Positions 52,270 through 61,070 of a stretch of 64,000 nucleotides of DNA are shown here, one piece after another. Where the stretch lies: NCBI GenBank assembly GCA_947454465.1, contig CANGJP010000004.1:1-64000 (forward strand), written 5' to 3'. How positions within the stretch are numbered: position 1 is the stretch's first letter; every line of letters begins with the position of its first letter. The DNA comes from Pseudomonadota bacterium (GTDB lineage Bacteria; Pseudomonadota; Gammaproteobacteria; Steroidobacterales; Steroidobacteraceae). The notes below the pieces were generated by a model, which saw only the letters and a list, made by a program, of their open reading frames with translations, was not told the DNA's origin and did no database searches. Both the position numbers and the translations under genes were made by a program.

Positions 52270-53637
52270 CTACTTACTGCCAGCATGCAAAGCCCAAAGT
52301 TCAGCAATGCGCCCAAATTCCGATGAATCTGGGACCTGCCGGAAGGCAGCACGGGCTTTATCAGGGTGATTACTATTTAACTGGGCAATCCCTAATGCAA
52401 TTCGGGCGGTATCGGGATTCTTGAAGTTACCTTTTTTTATACCCCTCTCCAAGGCCTCGACCGCCTGAGGGTATTGACCATAACCCATATAGGACTCACC
52501 CAAGGTGACATCTTCTTGGCCAGTCGGAGCAGAACGAGCTTTTACTTCAAGCGCAGTCATGCTGGCCTTATGAGCTTCAACTTCTTTAACCACCGATGCC
52601 TTCAATCGGTCTTCACGATCCTTGCCTGGGCCCGAACCAATTACACCGCTGGCATAACCCTTTTCCAGTACACGCAAGGCCTCAGCAGGAAATCCAAAGT
52701 TTCGAGCAAGCTGCGCCAACTCAATGAAATCATTAGAGGTTTTCATGACACCAACAGACAAAATCAAACGATCAAGCTGAAAACGAGCTTGGTCCGACAT
52801 ACGTTCCTGTTTCAGGCCAGATAACAACAAAGATTGCCAATAGGTGGGATTGGGGTAATAGCGAACCAGCTTTTCGAGCACATCAACCGTGACCGCATCA
52901 AGTCGCTTTGGCTCATTTCTATGATCGTCATCGTGATGGTCCGACCCCATGCCTGGCGGCGCTGGAGCCATGCCCTGGGCCGGACGACCAGCATCCATGC
53001 CCTGCGATTGGCGGTCATCACTTAATTTATAGGCAATGCTATACATTAACTTCAGCCACTCTTCCTTAGGACGACCACCGGCTCGCTCAGTGGTCTTCAC
53101 CAGTTCGGTCAGCGTATCCATCGACTGCTTAAACTGCCCAGCCTGAAACTGTGCTTGAGCCAGCAGGGCAGTCATTTCGGTATCACCAGGATGCGCCTTT
53201 AACCATCGCCCACCATATTCCGTTACCTTTCCATTATTTTTAACTTGCATGTATAGGGTGGCAATCAACTTGGTGTACTGATCCTTTTGTGCATCTGACA
53301 GATGATTGCTATCTAATAATTTTTCATAAATAGCGGCAGCTTCGCCATATTTTTTTTGGCCTTGATAAGCCGCAGCAAAGAGCTGATTGATCATAAATTG
53401 ATCGTAAGCTGTCTTGTCTCCAATAGCATCAGCCTCACGCAACTTAGACAGCGCCTGATCCCACTGCTTAGCTTGCAGCGCACGTTGCGCATCCGTCATT
53501 GATTTACCTATTTTGGCACTCACCTTACCTTCATCGGCTGCATACACAGAAGCCACAGGCAACGTTGCACCACCGAGCACGATAGTCAGACTCAGCGCAG
53601 CCAAAAACCCACGAAAATTTTTCATGATGGTGATCAC
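52270..53637 (-). CDS. Exported TPR-repeat protein with His/Asp-rich loop
   Basis: Signal peptide; TPR-like helices; SDHHDDDH insertion; last gene of the tonB-exbBDD cluster. Confidence 0.8.
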   Translation of the reverse strand: MITIMKNFRGFLAALSLTIVLGGATLPVASVYAADEGKVSAKIGKSMTDAQRALQAKQWDQALSKLREADAIGDKTAYDQFMINQLFAAAYQGQKKYGEAAAIYEKLLDSNHLSDAQKDQYTKLIATLYMQVKNNGKVTEYGGRWLKAHPGDTEMTALLAQAQFQAGQFKQSMDTLTELVKTTERAGGRPKEEWLKLMYSIAYKLSDDRQSQGMDAGRPAQGMAPAPPGMGSDHHDDDHRNEPKRLDAVTVDVLEKLVRYYPNPTYWQSLLLSGLKQERMSDQARFQLDRLILSVGVMKTSNDFIELAQLARNFGFPAEALRVLEKGYASGVIGSGPGKDREDRLKASVVKEVEAHKASMTALEVKARSAPTGQEDVTLGESYMGYGQYPQAVEALERGIKKGNFKNPDTARIALGIAQLNSNHPDKARAAFRQVPDSSEFGRIAELWALHAGSK

Positions 53638-53726
53638 TCAATCAAAAAAACAGATCAGGCCTGCTGGAAAAAATCAGAACATTCCCAACATAACAGTCCA
53701 AAAATAAACTTTGGACTGGCAAGGTA

Positions 53727-54146
53727 TTACATGTACTGCTCCATTCCAACCACGCCCAGTTTATCCATGCGACCTCGTTGCGCGGCAGCCAGAACCTTAG
53801 CAACGGCATCATACTTAGACCATTTATCGGGACGAATATGCAACTCAGGCTGAGGATCTTTGCGATGCTCAACCTCAAACATGGCCTCAATTTCTTCAAG
53901 TGTCTTCTGCTGACCATTCCAGTAATACGTACCATCGAAATCAATCACCAAATTAATGACTTCAGGTGGCTTTGTAATTACAGAGGTCGGTTTATTTTGC
54001 GGCATGTCCAGCTTAGTAGCATGCTTAGTAGGCGGAATCGTGATAATGAACATCACTAATAACACGAGCATCACGTCAATTAACGGCGTGGTGTTCACAT
54101 CCATCATGGGTTCATCGCTACCCGAAGAGCCGACGCTCATGCCCAT
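53727..54146 (-). CDS. exbD: ExbD/TolR biopolymer transport protein (second copy)
   Basis: MMDVNTTPLIDVMLVLLVMFIIT. Confidence 0.9.
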   Translation of the reverse strand: MGMSVGSSGSDEPMMDVNTTPLIDVMLVLLVMFIITIPPTKHATKLDMPQNKPTSVITKPPEVINLVIDFDGTYYWNGQQKTLEEIEAMFEVEHRKDPQPELHIRPDKWSKYDAVAKVLAAAQRGRMDKLGVVGMEQYM

Positions 54147-54208
54147 TTAGTTACTCTCTCAATATAAGATTTGATGGTATTTGACAGCAGGATAGTTACT
54201 TAAAGTGA

Positions 54209-54643
54209 TCAAGAACCGGCATTCGGTGCATCTATAGGTTGTGACATAAAGCCTACCCGAGCGATACCACTACGTTGGCACATAACCATCACTTTACCAA
54301 TAAACTCAAAACGCGCTTCCTGATCACCCTGAATATGTACTTCGGGTTGAGGAACCTTGACTGCTTCGAGCTTCATCCTTTCCAACAACTCATCTTGAGT
54401 CATAGGTTTTACATTCCAGTAAATCTGACCATCTTTATCGACTGAAATAATGATGTCATCTGGCTTGGCAATGGACGGCTCATTGACCACATCCGGGAGT
54501 TCCAACTTAACGGACTGAGTAATAACCGGAATGGTAATCAAGAAAATAATCAGCAATACCAGCATCACGTCCACCAAAGGGGTGGTATTGATGTTGGACA
54601 TCACCTCTTCTTCACCGCTACCGCCGCCTACATTCATACCCAT
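54209..54643 (-). CDS. exbD: ExbD/TolR biopolymer transport protein (first copy)
   Basis: MSNINTTPLVDVMLVLLIIFLITIP. Confidence 0.9.
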   Translation of the reverse strand: MGMNVGGGSGEEEVMSNINTTPLVDVMLVLLIIFLITIPVITQSVKLELPDVVNEPSIAKPDDIIISVDKDGQIYWNVKPMTQDELLERMKLEAVKVPQPEVHIQGDQEARFEFIGKVMVMCQRSGIARVGFMSQPIDAPNAGS

Positions 54644-54677
54644 CTAGCTTTCTCCCGGCTGCTCATTAACCGGCTAA

Positions 54678-55367
54678 TTACTTCTGCACCCGAATACCAC
54701 TGACCAACATGGCATGCAGATCGGCGGTGAAATATCGCACTTGCTCCATCAACTTCTTGTTGTTACCGAGCAAAACGTTGTAGCCCATTACCGCAGGAAC
54801 CGCCACAGCCAGACCGATTGCCGTCATGATCAATGCTTCACCGACGGGGCCTGCCACCTTACTAATACTGGCGTCACCGGAAGTACCGATGGTAGTCAAG
54901 GCATTCAAGATACCCCATACGGTACCGAACAGCCCCACGAAAGGAGCAGTCGAACCTACCGTGGCAAGGAATGACAAACCCTTAGCCAGACTTGAATTGA
55001 TCTGCTCTTGTGAGCGTTGCAGCGACATTGTGACCCATTCATGTTTTGGGATTTGATCTGTCAGGGCGCCATCATGATGTTCAGCTGCCCGCAAGCCATT
55101 TTCAACGATCATCTTATAAGCATGATCCTTACCCTTGAGGCTGCTAGCACCTTCACTGACGGAACCTGCGGCCCAGAAATTCTTTTGAACTTCTTTCTGC
55201 TGATTTGCCAGCTTGCGCTGATCCATCCACTTCGTGAACATAATGAACCAAGAGATAGCAGACATCAGCATCAATATAGAAAAGACGCCCATGGTCACCG
55301 GGCCACCGGTCTTAAGCATGGCCATCAGGCCATAAGGATTTGCAACTTCGACTTGATTAGGTTCCAT
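54678..55367 (-). CDS. exbB: ExbB/TolQ/MotA proton channel protein
   Basis: LSFLATVGSTAPFVGLFGTVWGILNAL...VAGPVGEALIMTAIGLAVAVPAVMGYN. Confidence 0.93.
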   Translation of the reverse strand: MEPNQVEVANPYGLMAMLKTGGPVTMGVFSILMLMSAISWFIMFTKWMDQRKLANQQKEVQKNFWAAGSVSEGASSLKGKDHAYKMIVENGLRAAEHHDGALTDQIPKHEWVTMSLQRSQEQINSSLAKGLSFLATVGSTAPFVGLFGTVWGILNALTTIGTSGDASISKVAGPVGEALIMTAIGLAVAVPAVMGYNVLLGNNKKLMEQVRYFTADLHAMLVSGIRVQK

Positions 55368-55443
55368 GGAACATCTACCCCTACGAAATAAAAGAAATTG
55401 AAATTAAACAACCCATTCGGAATCAATCACAATTCAAACTGAA

Positions 55444-56112
55444 TCAACGCTTGGTTAGCTTGAATGTAACCTTAAACATATGCGACATGACCACCGGTTT
55501 TCCTTCTTCAGTACCCGGGACAAACCGGATACCTTGATTGGCATATTTCAATGCCGCCTCATCCAGCAGCGGGAAGCCACTTGAGGAATCAATAGTCGCA
55601 TTAGCGCACTTACCATCAATACCCACGGTACATTTGATAACTATCGACCCTTCTTCTTTATTTGTCTTTGATTGACTCGGATAGTAATCATCTGTGGATC
55701 TAGACAATCTAGGATTCACGGCAGGACGAGTTCCAGCTATAGCTGGAGCTGCAGGCGGTGGCGGCGCCATGACCGGCGGCGTTACCGCGGGAGGTGTTTC
55801 CCTGACTTCGGCGGTAATGGCATTCACCGGAGGCGGCAACTGAACCTGAACTTCCACAGGCGGAATATAAGGTGGCGGCGGCGTGGCATCTAAGGGAGGC
55901 GGAGGTGGGGGCGGAGGCGGTTCCTCAGGTGGCGTTTCCTCTTCGATAATCTTGGTCTCCACCGGTGGGGCAACCATCTCAATGATAGACCTAGACAAAC
56001 CACTCTCAACCACCCACAGACCAATCGCGTGAACCGCGATCACTATCGCTAGGATCGTGCCACGCTTGGATTGAGATTCTGCTGATGCCGTTAAGGCCAT
56101 GCGGGTCCCCAC
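55444..56112 (-). CDS. tonB: TonB energy transducer
   Basis: N-terminal TM, long Pro-rich region, C-terminal TonB domain (SFELDEAALKYAN-like: GFPLLDEAALKYANQGIRFVPG). Confidence 0.92.
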   Translation of the reverse strand: MGTRMALTASAESQSKRGTILAIVIAVHAIGLWVVESGLSRSIIEMVAPPVETKIIEEETPPEEPPPPPPPPPLDATPPPPYIPPVEVQVQLPPPVNAITAEVRETPPAVTPPVMAPPPPAAPAIAGTRPAVNPRLSRSTDDYYPSQSKTNKEEGSIVIKCTVGIDGKCANATIDSSSGFPLLDEAALKYANQGIRFVPGTEEGKPVVMSHMFKVTFKLTKR

Positions 56113-56174
56113 CTGAATCGTTGTTCCGGGCAGTAGCCCCGTACAAAGTTATAAACTAATCGGTCGAGCTCTGA

Positions 56175-56196
56175 ATTAATGACTCAAATCAATAAT
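56175..56196. promoter_or_regulatory. AT-rich inverted repeat upstream of tonB
   Basis: ATTAATGA-ctcaaa-TCAATAAT (7/8 symmetrical), 63-84 bp upstream of tonB ATG. Confidence 0.35.
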
Positions 56197-56612
56197 CAGA
56201 ACCATTGTAGCCACTAAACATGCACCAAATAGGGTCTTACTCAATGGCATGTCAGGACAATTTAATTAACCGCTGTAAGTTATCCATAAAATTCACAACT
56301 GGCAAGATAAACCTTAACTTCATGGTTACAGTGTTAACAATTCTTATGCACCTACCAAAGATGAAATAGGTCACATCCACTACTAAAACAATTGTGGATC
56401 AACACTCCTTACAAAAGACAAGAGGCCCACGTTGCAAAAATACAATAATTCAACTTCCCCCTCCTCAGATCTGTCTCAGCCCCTCGAAAGTGGAGTTTGG
56501 CTAAGATTTATCGATTTTCCAAAATAGCCCATGATTGTTATGCACTCCACCATTAGACTTGACTGGGTTTTAAAAAACCTATCCTTCGAATCGTCAACCG
56601 TTTGACAAACCC

Positions 56613-57254
56613 GTGATGAATACCGCTACTTCCAACCTCCGACGAGCCTACTGGCTAAAGACTCTACATGAGTGGCATTGGATCACCTCCGCATTGGCAT
56701 TAGTTGGTATGCTGTTTTTCAGCGTCACGGGTATAACTTTGAACAACGTGGCCCTGTTTGAAGCACCACCTGTGGTCACAAACCGGCAAGCTCAACTACC
56801 GGATCAATTACTTAGCCAATTATCCGCGCTCAGTGAACAAGGTATGGAAGAGGAGTCAGTTGCCCTGCCTCCTGGGTTCTCGACCTGGAGTCGAACCATC
56901 TTGGGAGTGGAGACGCGTGAAGCGACACAGGAATGGTCCGATCGAGACCTCAACCTCTCCATGCAACGCCCCGGGGGGGATGCGTGGATGAGCGTCAACT
57001 TAAGCGACGGCAAAGTTAAACTCCAAGACACTGATAATGGCGCAATCGCTTATTTCAACGATCTACATAAAGGACATTACACCAGCAGATGGTGGACTTG
57101 GTTCATTGATGCCATGGGTATCAGTTGCCTGATTTTTGCGCTGACCGGATTTTTTATTTTGTTTCTTCACGCCAAAAACCGTCCTGCCACCTGGCCACTC
57201 ATTGGGCTCGGCTTACTCATTCCGATTCTGCTTATCCTTTTATCCATTCATTAA
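56613..57254 (+). CDS. PepSY-associated TM helix protein
   Basis: WLKTLHEWHWITSALALVGMLFFSVTGITLNN...DLHKGHYTSRWWTWFIDAMGISCLIFALTGFFILF. Confidence 0.85.
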   Translation: MMNTATSNLRRAYWLKTLHEWHWITSALALVGMLFFSVTGITLNNVALFEAPPVVTNRQAQLPDQLLSQLSALSEQGMEEESVALPPGFSTWSRTILGVETREATQEWSDRDLNLSMQRPGGDAWMSVNLSDGKVKLQDTDNGAIAYFNDLHKGHYTSRWWTWFIDAMGISCLIFALTGFFILFLHAKNRPATWPLIGLGLLIPILLILLSIH

Positions 57255-57276
57255 AATCTCAAATCAGGGAACCATC

Positions 57277-57861
57277 ATGAAAAAACGCTACTCACTTCCG
57301 CTGAGCGTCACGTTAGGTACTGTTGCCGCACTACCAACAAACGCAGCGGAACTCGGCTTAAAGCTACAACTTCCCGAAATCACCACCGGACAATATGTGC
57401 GTCCGTATGTCGCGATTTGGCTTGAGAAAGCGGATGGCACCTTTGTACAAACCTTGGCCTTATGGCATGAAATCAAAGACAAGCGCGGCAATCCAGTCAC
57501 CAATGATAAATACCTCAAGATCATGCGTAACTGGTGGGGTAAAAGCGGGGCAACTGCCGACACGAAGTTTGACAGTGTCAGCAGTGCAACCCGCCCCGCC
57601 GGAGAACATGAACTGACCTTCACCCCAGGCAAAGCGCCACTGGCAAACCTAGCGCCCGGAAAATATCAAGTAATGGTAGAAGTCGCGCGTGAAGTAAAAG
57701 TACCTAAAGTAACGGACCCTTCGGCACCAAGACCTAAGAAAGTGGATGCAGTAGAAGCATCGACTGCGCTAAGTTTTGATTGGCCAGCCAAACAAGTCAC
57801 CACCACAGAAACACGGGGCAAGATTGAATTTGGCAATATATCGCTGACCGTCAAACCTTAA
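57277..57861 (+). CDS. DUF2271 family exported protein with candidate flavinylation motif
   Basis: Signal peptide MKKRYSLPLSVTLGTVAALPTNA; WWGKSGATADTKFDSVSSATRPAGEH; start at 57277. Confidence 0.82.
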   Translation: MKKRYSLPLSVTLGTVAALPTNAAELGLKLQLPEITTGQYVRPYVAIWLEKADGTFVQTLALWHEIKDKRGNPVTNDKYLKIMRNWWGKSGATADTKFDSVSSATRPAGEHELTFTPGKAPLANLAPGKYQVMVEVAREVKVPKVTDPSAPRPKKVDAVEASTALSFDWPAKQVTTTETRGKIEFGNISLTVKP

Positions 57862-57905
57862 CTTTGCAAAGTTCACGTCAGTGTTTTCACTCTTAAACTG
57901 TAAAC

Positions 57906-57930
57906 ACGGCGCTAGTATTAATAGCGCCGT
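57906..57930 (+). other. Perfect hairpin between DUF2271 gene and apbE
   Basis: ACGGCGCTA-N7-TAGCGCCGT, 9-bp perfect stem, no long T-tract. Confidence 0.7.
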
Positions 57931-57945
57931 TATCCTTGATTAAGT

Positions 57946-57968
57946 CGCCGCATACTCGATATGCGGCG
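57946..57968 (+). other. Perfect hairpin enclosing the apbE start codon
   Basis: CGCCGCATA-ctcga-TATGCGGCG, 9-bp perfect stem; ATG (57961-57963) lies in the 3' arm. Confidence 0.75.
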
Positions 57969-58983
57969 TGTACTTATTCCTCACCTTGTCTCGGATCAAG
58001 CGCCTGCAGTCAATCACGCCGTTCACCACCTGCAAGGCTTGACTATGGGTACCACTTGGTCAGTCCATCTGGTTACCAATCCTGATCGACATTTAACGGC
58101 GATTCATACAGGTATCCAGCAACAACTAGACCAGGTCGTTGCACAAATGAGCACTTGGGAGAACGACTCTAATTTATGCCGATTCAATCAAGCTGAAGCA
58201 GGCACCTGGCACACGCTACCAGCAGAATTTTTTTATGTTTTGCAGTATGCCTTGGATGTCGCCAAGGAAAGCGATGGTGCGTATGACCCCACCAGTGGAC
58301 CGCTAGTAAATACTTGGGGCTTTGGACCTACTTCAACATGCACGCAGCGACCCGATGAATCGACGCTTAAGGCGGCACTTGCACGCGTCAATTGGCAACG
58401 ACTAACCCTAGACACAGAAACCAAACGTGCACTTCAACCTGGTGATATCTACCTTGATCTGTCAGCCATTGCCAAAGGATTTGCCGTTGATCAGGTGGCG
58501 CGTTATTTATCTCAACAAGGTATTGCCAGTTATCTCGTGGAGGTAGGTGGAGAACTGTATGGCGCAGGGATCAAACCGGATGCTCTTCCTTGGTGGGTCG
58601 TCCTTGAGCAACCTCTCGCATTGAAAACTAATACCACTCCACTAACCGAGACCGTGATAGCCCTGCATGGATTGGCCGTCGCCACATCAGGGGACTATCG
58701 ACGTTTCTTCACAGTAGATAATGACAACACGTCAACTCATTACAGTCACACCATTGATCCACGTAACGGCGAACCCATACGACATGGCCTTGCCGCAGTC
58801 ACCGTGATCCATCGTGACTGCATTACCGCTGACGCCGTATCCACAGCATTAAATGTGCTAGGCGCTGAACAGGGAATGGCATTCGCGACTGCACGCTCAA
58901 TCCCCGCTTTGTTCATCACACGTACACCCGATGGATTCATCGAACAGATGACCCCTGAATTTATAGCACTGATGCAATTTTAA
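57961..58983 (+). CDS. apbE: ApbE family FAD:protein FMN transferase
   Basis: MGTTWSVHLV, LDLSAIAKGFAVDQVARYL, VEVGGELYGAG, TSGDYRRFF, SHTIDPRNGEPI. Confidence 0.93.
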   Translation: MRRVLIPHLVSDQAPAVNHAVHHLQGLTMGTTWSVHLVTNPDRHLTAIHTGIQQQLDQVVAQMSTWENDSNLCRFNQAEAGTWHTLPAEFFYVLQYALDVAKESDGAYDPTSGPLVNTWGFGPTSTCTQRPDESTLKAALARVNWQRLTLDTETKRALQPGDIYLDLSAIAKGFAVDQVARYLSQQGIASYLVEVGGELYGAGIKPDALPWWVVLEQPLALKTNTTPLTETVIALHGLAVATSGDYRRFFTVDNDNTSTHYSHTIDPRNGEPIRHGLAAVTVIHRDCITADAVSTALNVLGAEQGMAFATARSIPALFITRTPDGFIEQMTPEFIALMQF

Positions 58984-58988
58984 TTACA

Positions 58989-60371
58989 TTGATCATGATT
59001 CTCGACATTAACAATCATCGACATCTCATCGCAGGTTTATGCGTCATTTTGTATTTAATACTGTGCAGTTGGGTTGCTTATCGAGAAAGAAGCAGACGGC
59101 GGCAAGCAGCAAAAGCGGCGGCGGCGTTCAATCAGACACAGGAAGGCCCCCCTCCATGGCTGGTTGCCTACGCCAGCCAAACAGGAAATGCTGAACAAAT
59201 CGCATGGCAAACTGCAAATGCCTTGCATGCTGGAGGCATACCGACACAGATACGCTCTCTAGCACAATTACAAGCAAGCGACCTGCAGCATACCCAACGT
59301 GCACTGTTCATTGTCAGCACCTACGGAGAAGGCGATCCACCTGACAATGCTACTACGTTTGCTCGTAAGGTCATGGAACATAGCCTGCCACTGAAACAAT
59401 TACACTATTCGGTACTGGCGCTAGGCGACCGTGAATACACCAACTTTTGTGGCTTTGGCCGCACACTCGACTCCTGGCTACATGCACAGGGTGCCCAGTG
59501 CCTCTTCCCACGTATCGATGTCAGTAATAGCGACAGTGCCGCACTGGAAAAATGGCGTCACCAATTAACCCAACTTGCAGGTACAGGTACAACAATCGAT
59601 TGGCAATCACCCTCCTTTGAAACTTGGTTGCTCGTGGCGCGACGCCACATGAATCCCGGCAGTGCCGGCCATCCTGTCTTCCACATCGAACTACAGCCTC
59701 AGGGCGAGCAGGCCTTACCCTCGTGGCAAGCTGGAGACTTGGTACAAATACTTGCCCCGACTGACCGAGAACGAGCACGTGAGTACTCTATTGCCTCGAT
59801 TCCAAGCGATGGGCGGGTTCACCTTCTTGTACGGCAGGAACGGCATCGCGATGGCAGCTTAGGCGTCGCTTCCGGATGGCTGACTGATCAAGCACCTTTA
59901 AATGCAGCCATTGAACTTAAAATACGTGCGCACAATAATTTTCGCCTTGAAACCAATGCTGATCGCCCAATGATTCTCATTGGCAATGGCACCGGCTTAG
60001 CCGGCCTACGCGCTCATTTAAAAGCCCGTATTGCACAAGGACTCCGTCAGAACTGGCTCATTTTTGGTGAACGCAATGCCGCAACTGATGCCTTTTATCA
60101 AGGTGAATTAGAGTCATGGCGAACCCAGCATCAGTTACGCATTGATTGGGTATTTTCCCGTGATCAACCAACGCGACGCTATGTTCAGGATCAGCTACGC
60201 AACTCAGCTGAAACCGTACGCGAATGGATCAGTAACGGTGCGGCGATCTATGTCTGTGGCAGCCTTGAAGGCATGGCAGGTGGAGTGCACAGCGCCTTAA
60301 CCGAGATACTTGGTAACCATGGTTTGGAACAACTGATCGAGACAGGACGCTATCGTCGAGATGTCTATTAA
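58989..60371 (+). CDS. Membrane-anchored diflavin reductase (flavodoxin plus FNR-like domains, CysJ-like)
   Basis: N-terminal [18 protein letters not shown] (flavodoxin), REYSIASIP and [17 protein letters not shown] (FAD/NADPH). Confidence 0.88.
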   Translation: MIMILDINNHRHLIAGLCVILYLILCSWVAYRERSRRRQAAKAAAAFNQTQEGPPPWLVAYASQTGNAEQIAWQTANALHAGGIPTQIRSLAQLQASDLQHTQRALFIVSTYGEGDPPDNATTFARKVMEHSLPLKQLHYSVLALGDREYTNFCGFGRTLDSWLHAQGAQCLFPRIDVSNSDSAALEKWRHQLTQLAGTGTTIDWQSPSFETWLLVARRHMNPGSAGHPVFHIELQPQGEQALPSWQAGDLVQILAPTDRERAREYSIASIPSDGRVHLLVRQERHRDGSLGVASGWLTDQAPLNAAIELKIRAHNNFRLETNADRPMILIGNGTGLAGLRAHLKARIAQGLRQNWLIFGERNAATDAFYQGELESWRTQHQLRIDWVFSRDQPTRRYVQDQLRNSAETVREWISNGAAIYVCGSLEGMAGGVHSALTEILGNHGLEQLIETGRYRRDVY

Positions 60372-61045
60372 ACATCACTGTTCAATTGACAATCTAGAGC
60401 ACTGAGACGCTCTGGAGTACCAATGTCATACCATTGCCCCTGAAAAAGTTCACCCGTCACTTGTCCAGTTTGCGCTGCTGAGAACAGAAGGGGCGCCAAC
60501 TTGAATGCACTTGCCTGACGCCCTGTGAACAAAGCAGGATGATAAAAACCAATTCCGGAAAACGTATACCGTTTTCCCTGTTGCGCAACGCGACCGTCAA
60601 TCAAGCCAAAATCACCATTAGGATTGTGGGCTGGATTACTGACTAGCACCAAATGAGCCAGCGTACCTTCACGCCATTGATCCGGTAATCGAGGGGCATG
60701 TAGACACCAATCGGTCCACACGTCGCCATTTACGACCAAAAAGGGCTCCTCACCCAACAACGGCAGGGCTCGAAAGATCCCTCCTCCAGTTTCCAGTGCG
60801 GGCCAACCTTCGTGGCTGTATTGGATTCGCACACCCCAACGACCACCGTCTCCAACATAAATAGGGATTTGCTCACCCAACCACGCCGTATTGATGACAA
60901 TGTCACGAAAACCCGCCCGAGCTAGACTTTCCAAATGATAGTCAAGCAATGCCTTACCTCCTACCTTAAGGAGGGGCTTGGGATGCACATCGGTCAGTGG
61001 CTTCATGCGTTCGCCACGGCCAGCAGCAAGAATCATGGCACGCAT
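60368..61045 (-). CDS. murU: N-acetylmuramate alpha-1-phosphate uridylyltransferase
   Basis: [38 protein letters not shown]; beside AmgK-like kinase. Confidence 0.9.
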   Translation of the reverse strand: MRAMILAAGRGERMKPLTDVHPKPLLKVGGKALLDYHLESLARAGFRDIVINTAWLGEQIPIYVGDGGRWGVRIQYSHEGWPALETGGGIFRALPLLGEEPFLVVNGDVWTDWCLHAPRLPDQWREGTLAHLVLVSNPAHNPNGDFGLIDGRVAQQGKRYTFSGIGFYHPALFTGRQASAFKLAPLLFSAAQTGQVTGELFQGQWYDIGTPERLSALDCQLNSDV

Positions 61046-61070
61046 TAATAGTTACTCCCAGAAGCGGAAA

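Noticed and set aside
55672-55893. 73-aa plus ORF (Arg-rich) opposite tonB
   Set aside because: Arises from the reverse complement of the proline-rich tonB repeat codons; shadow ORF.
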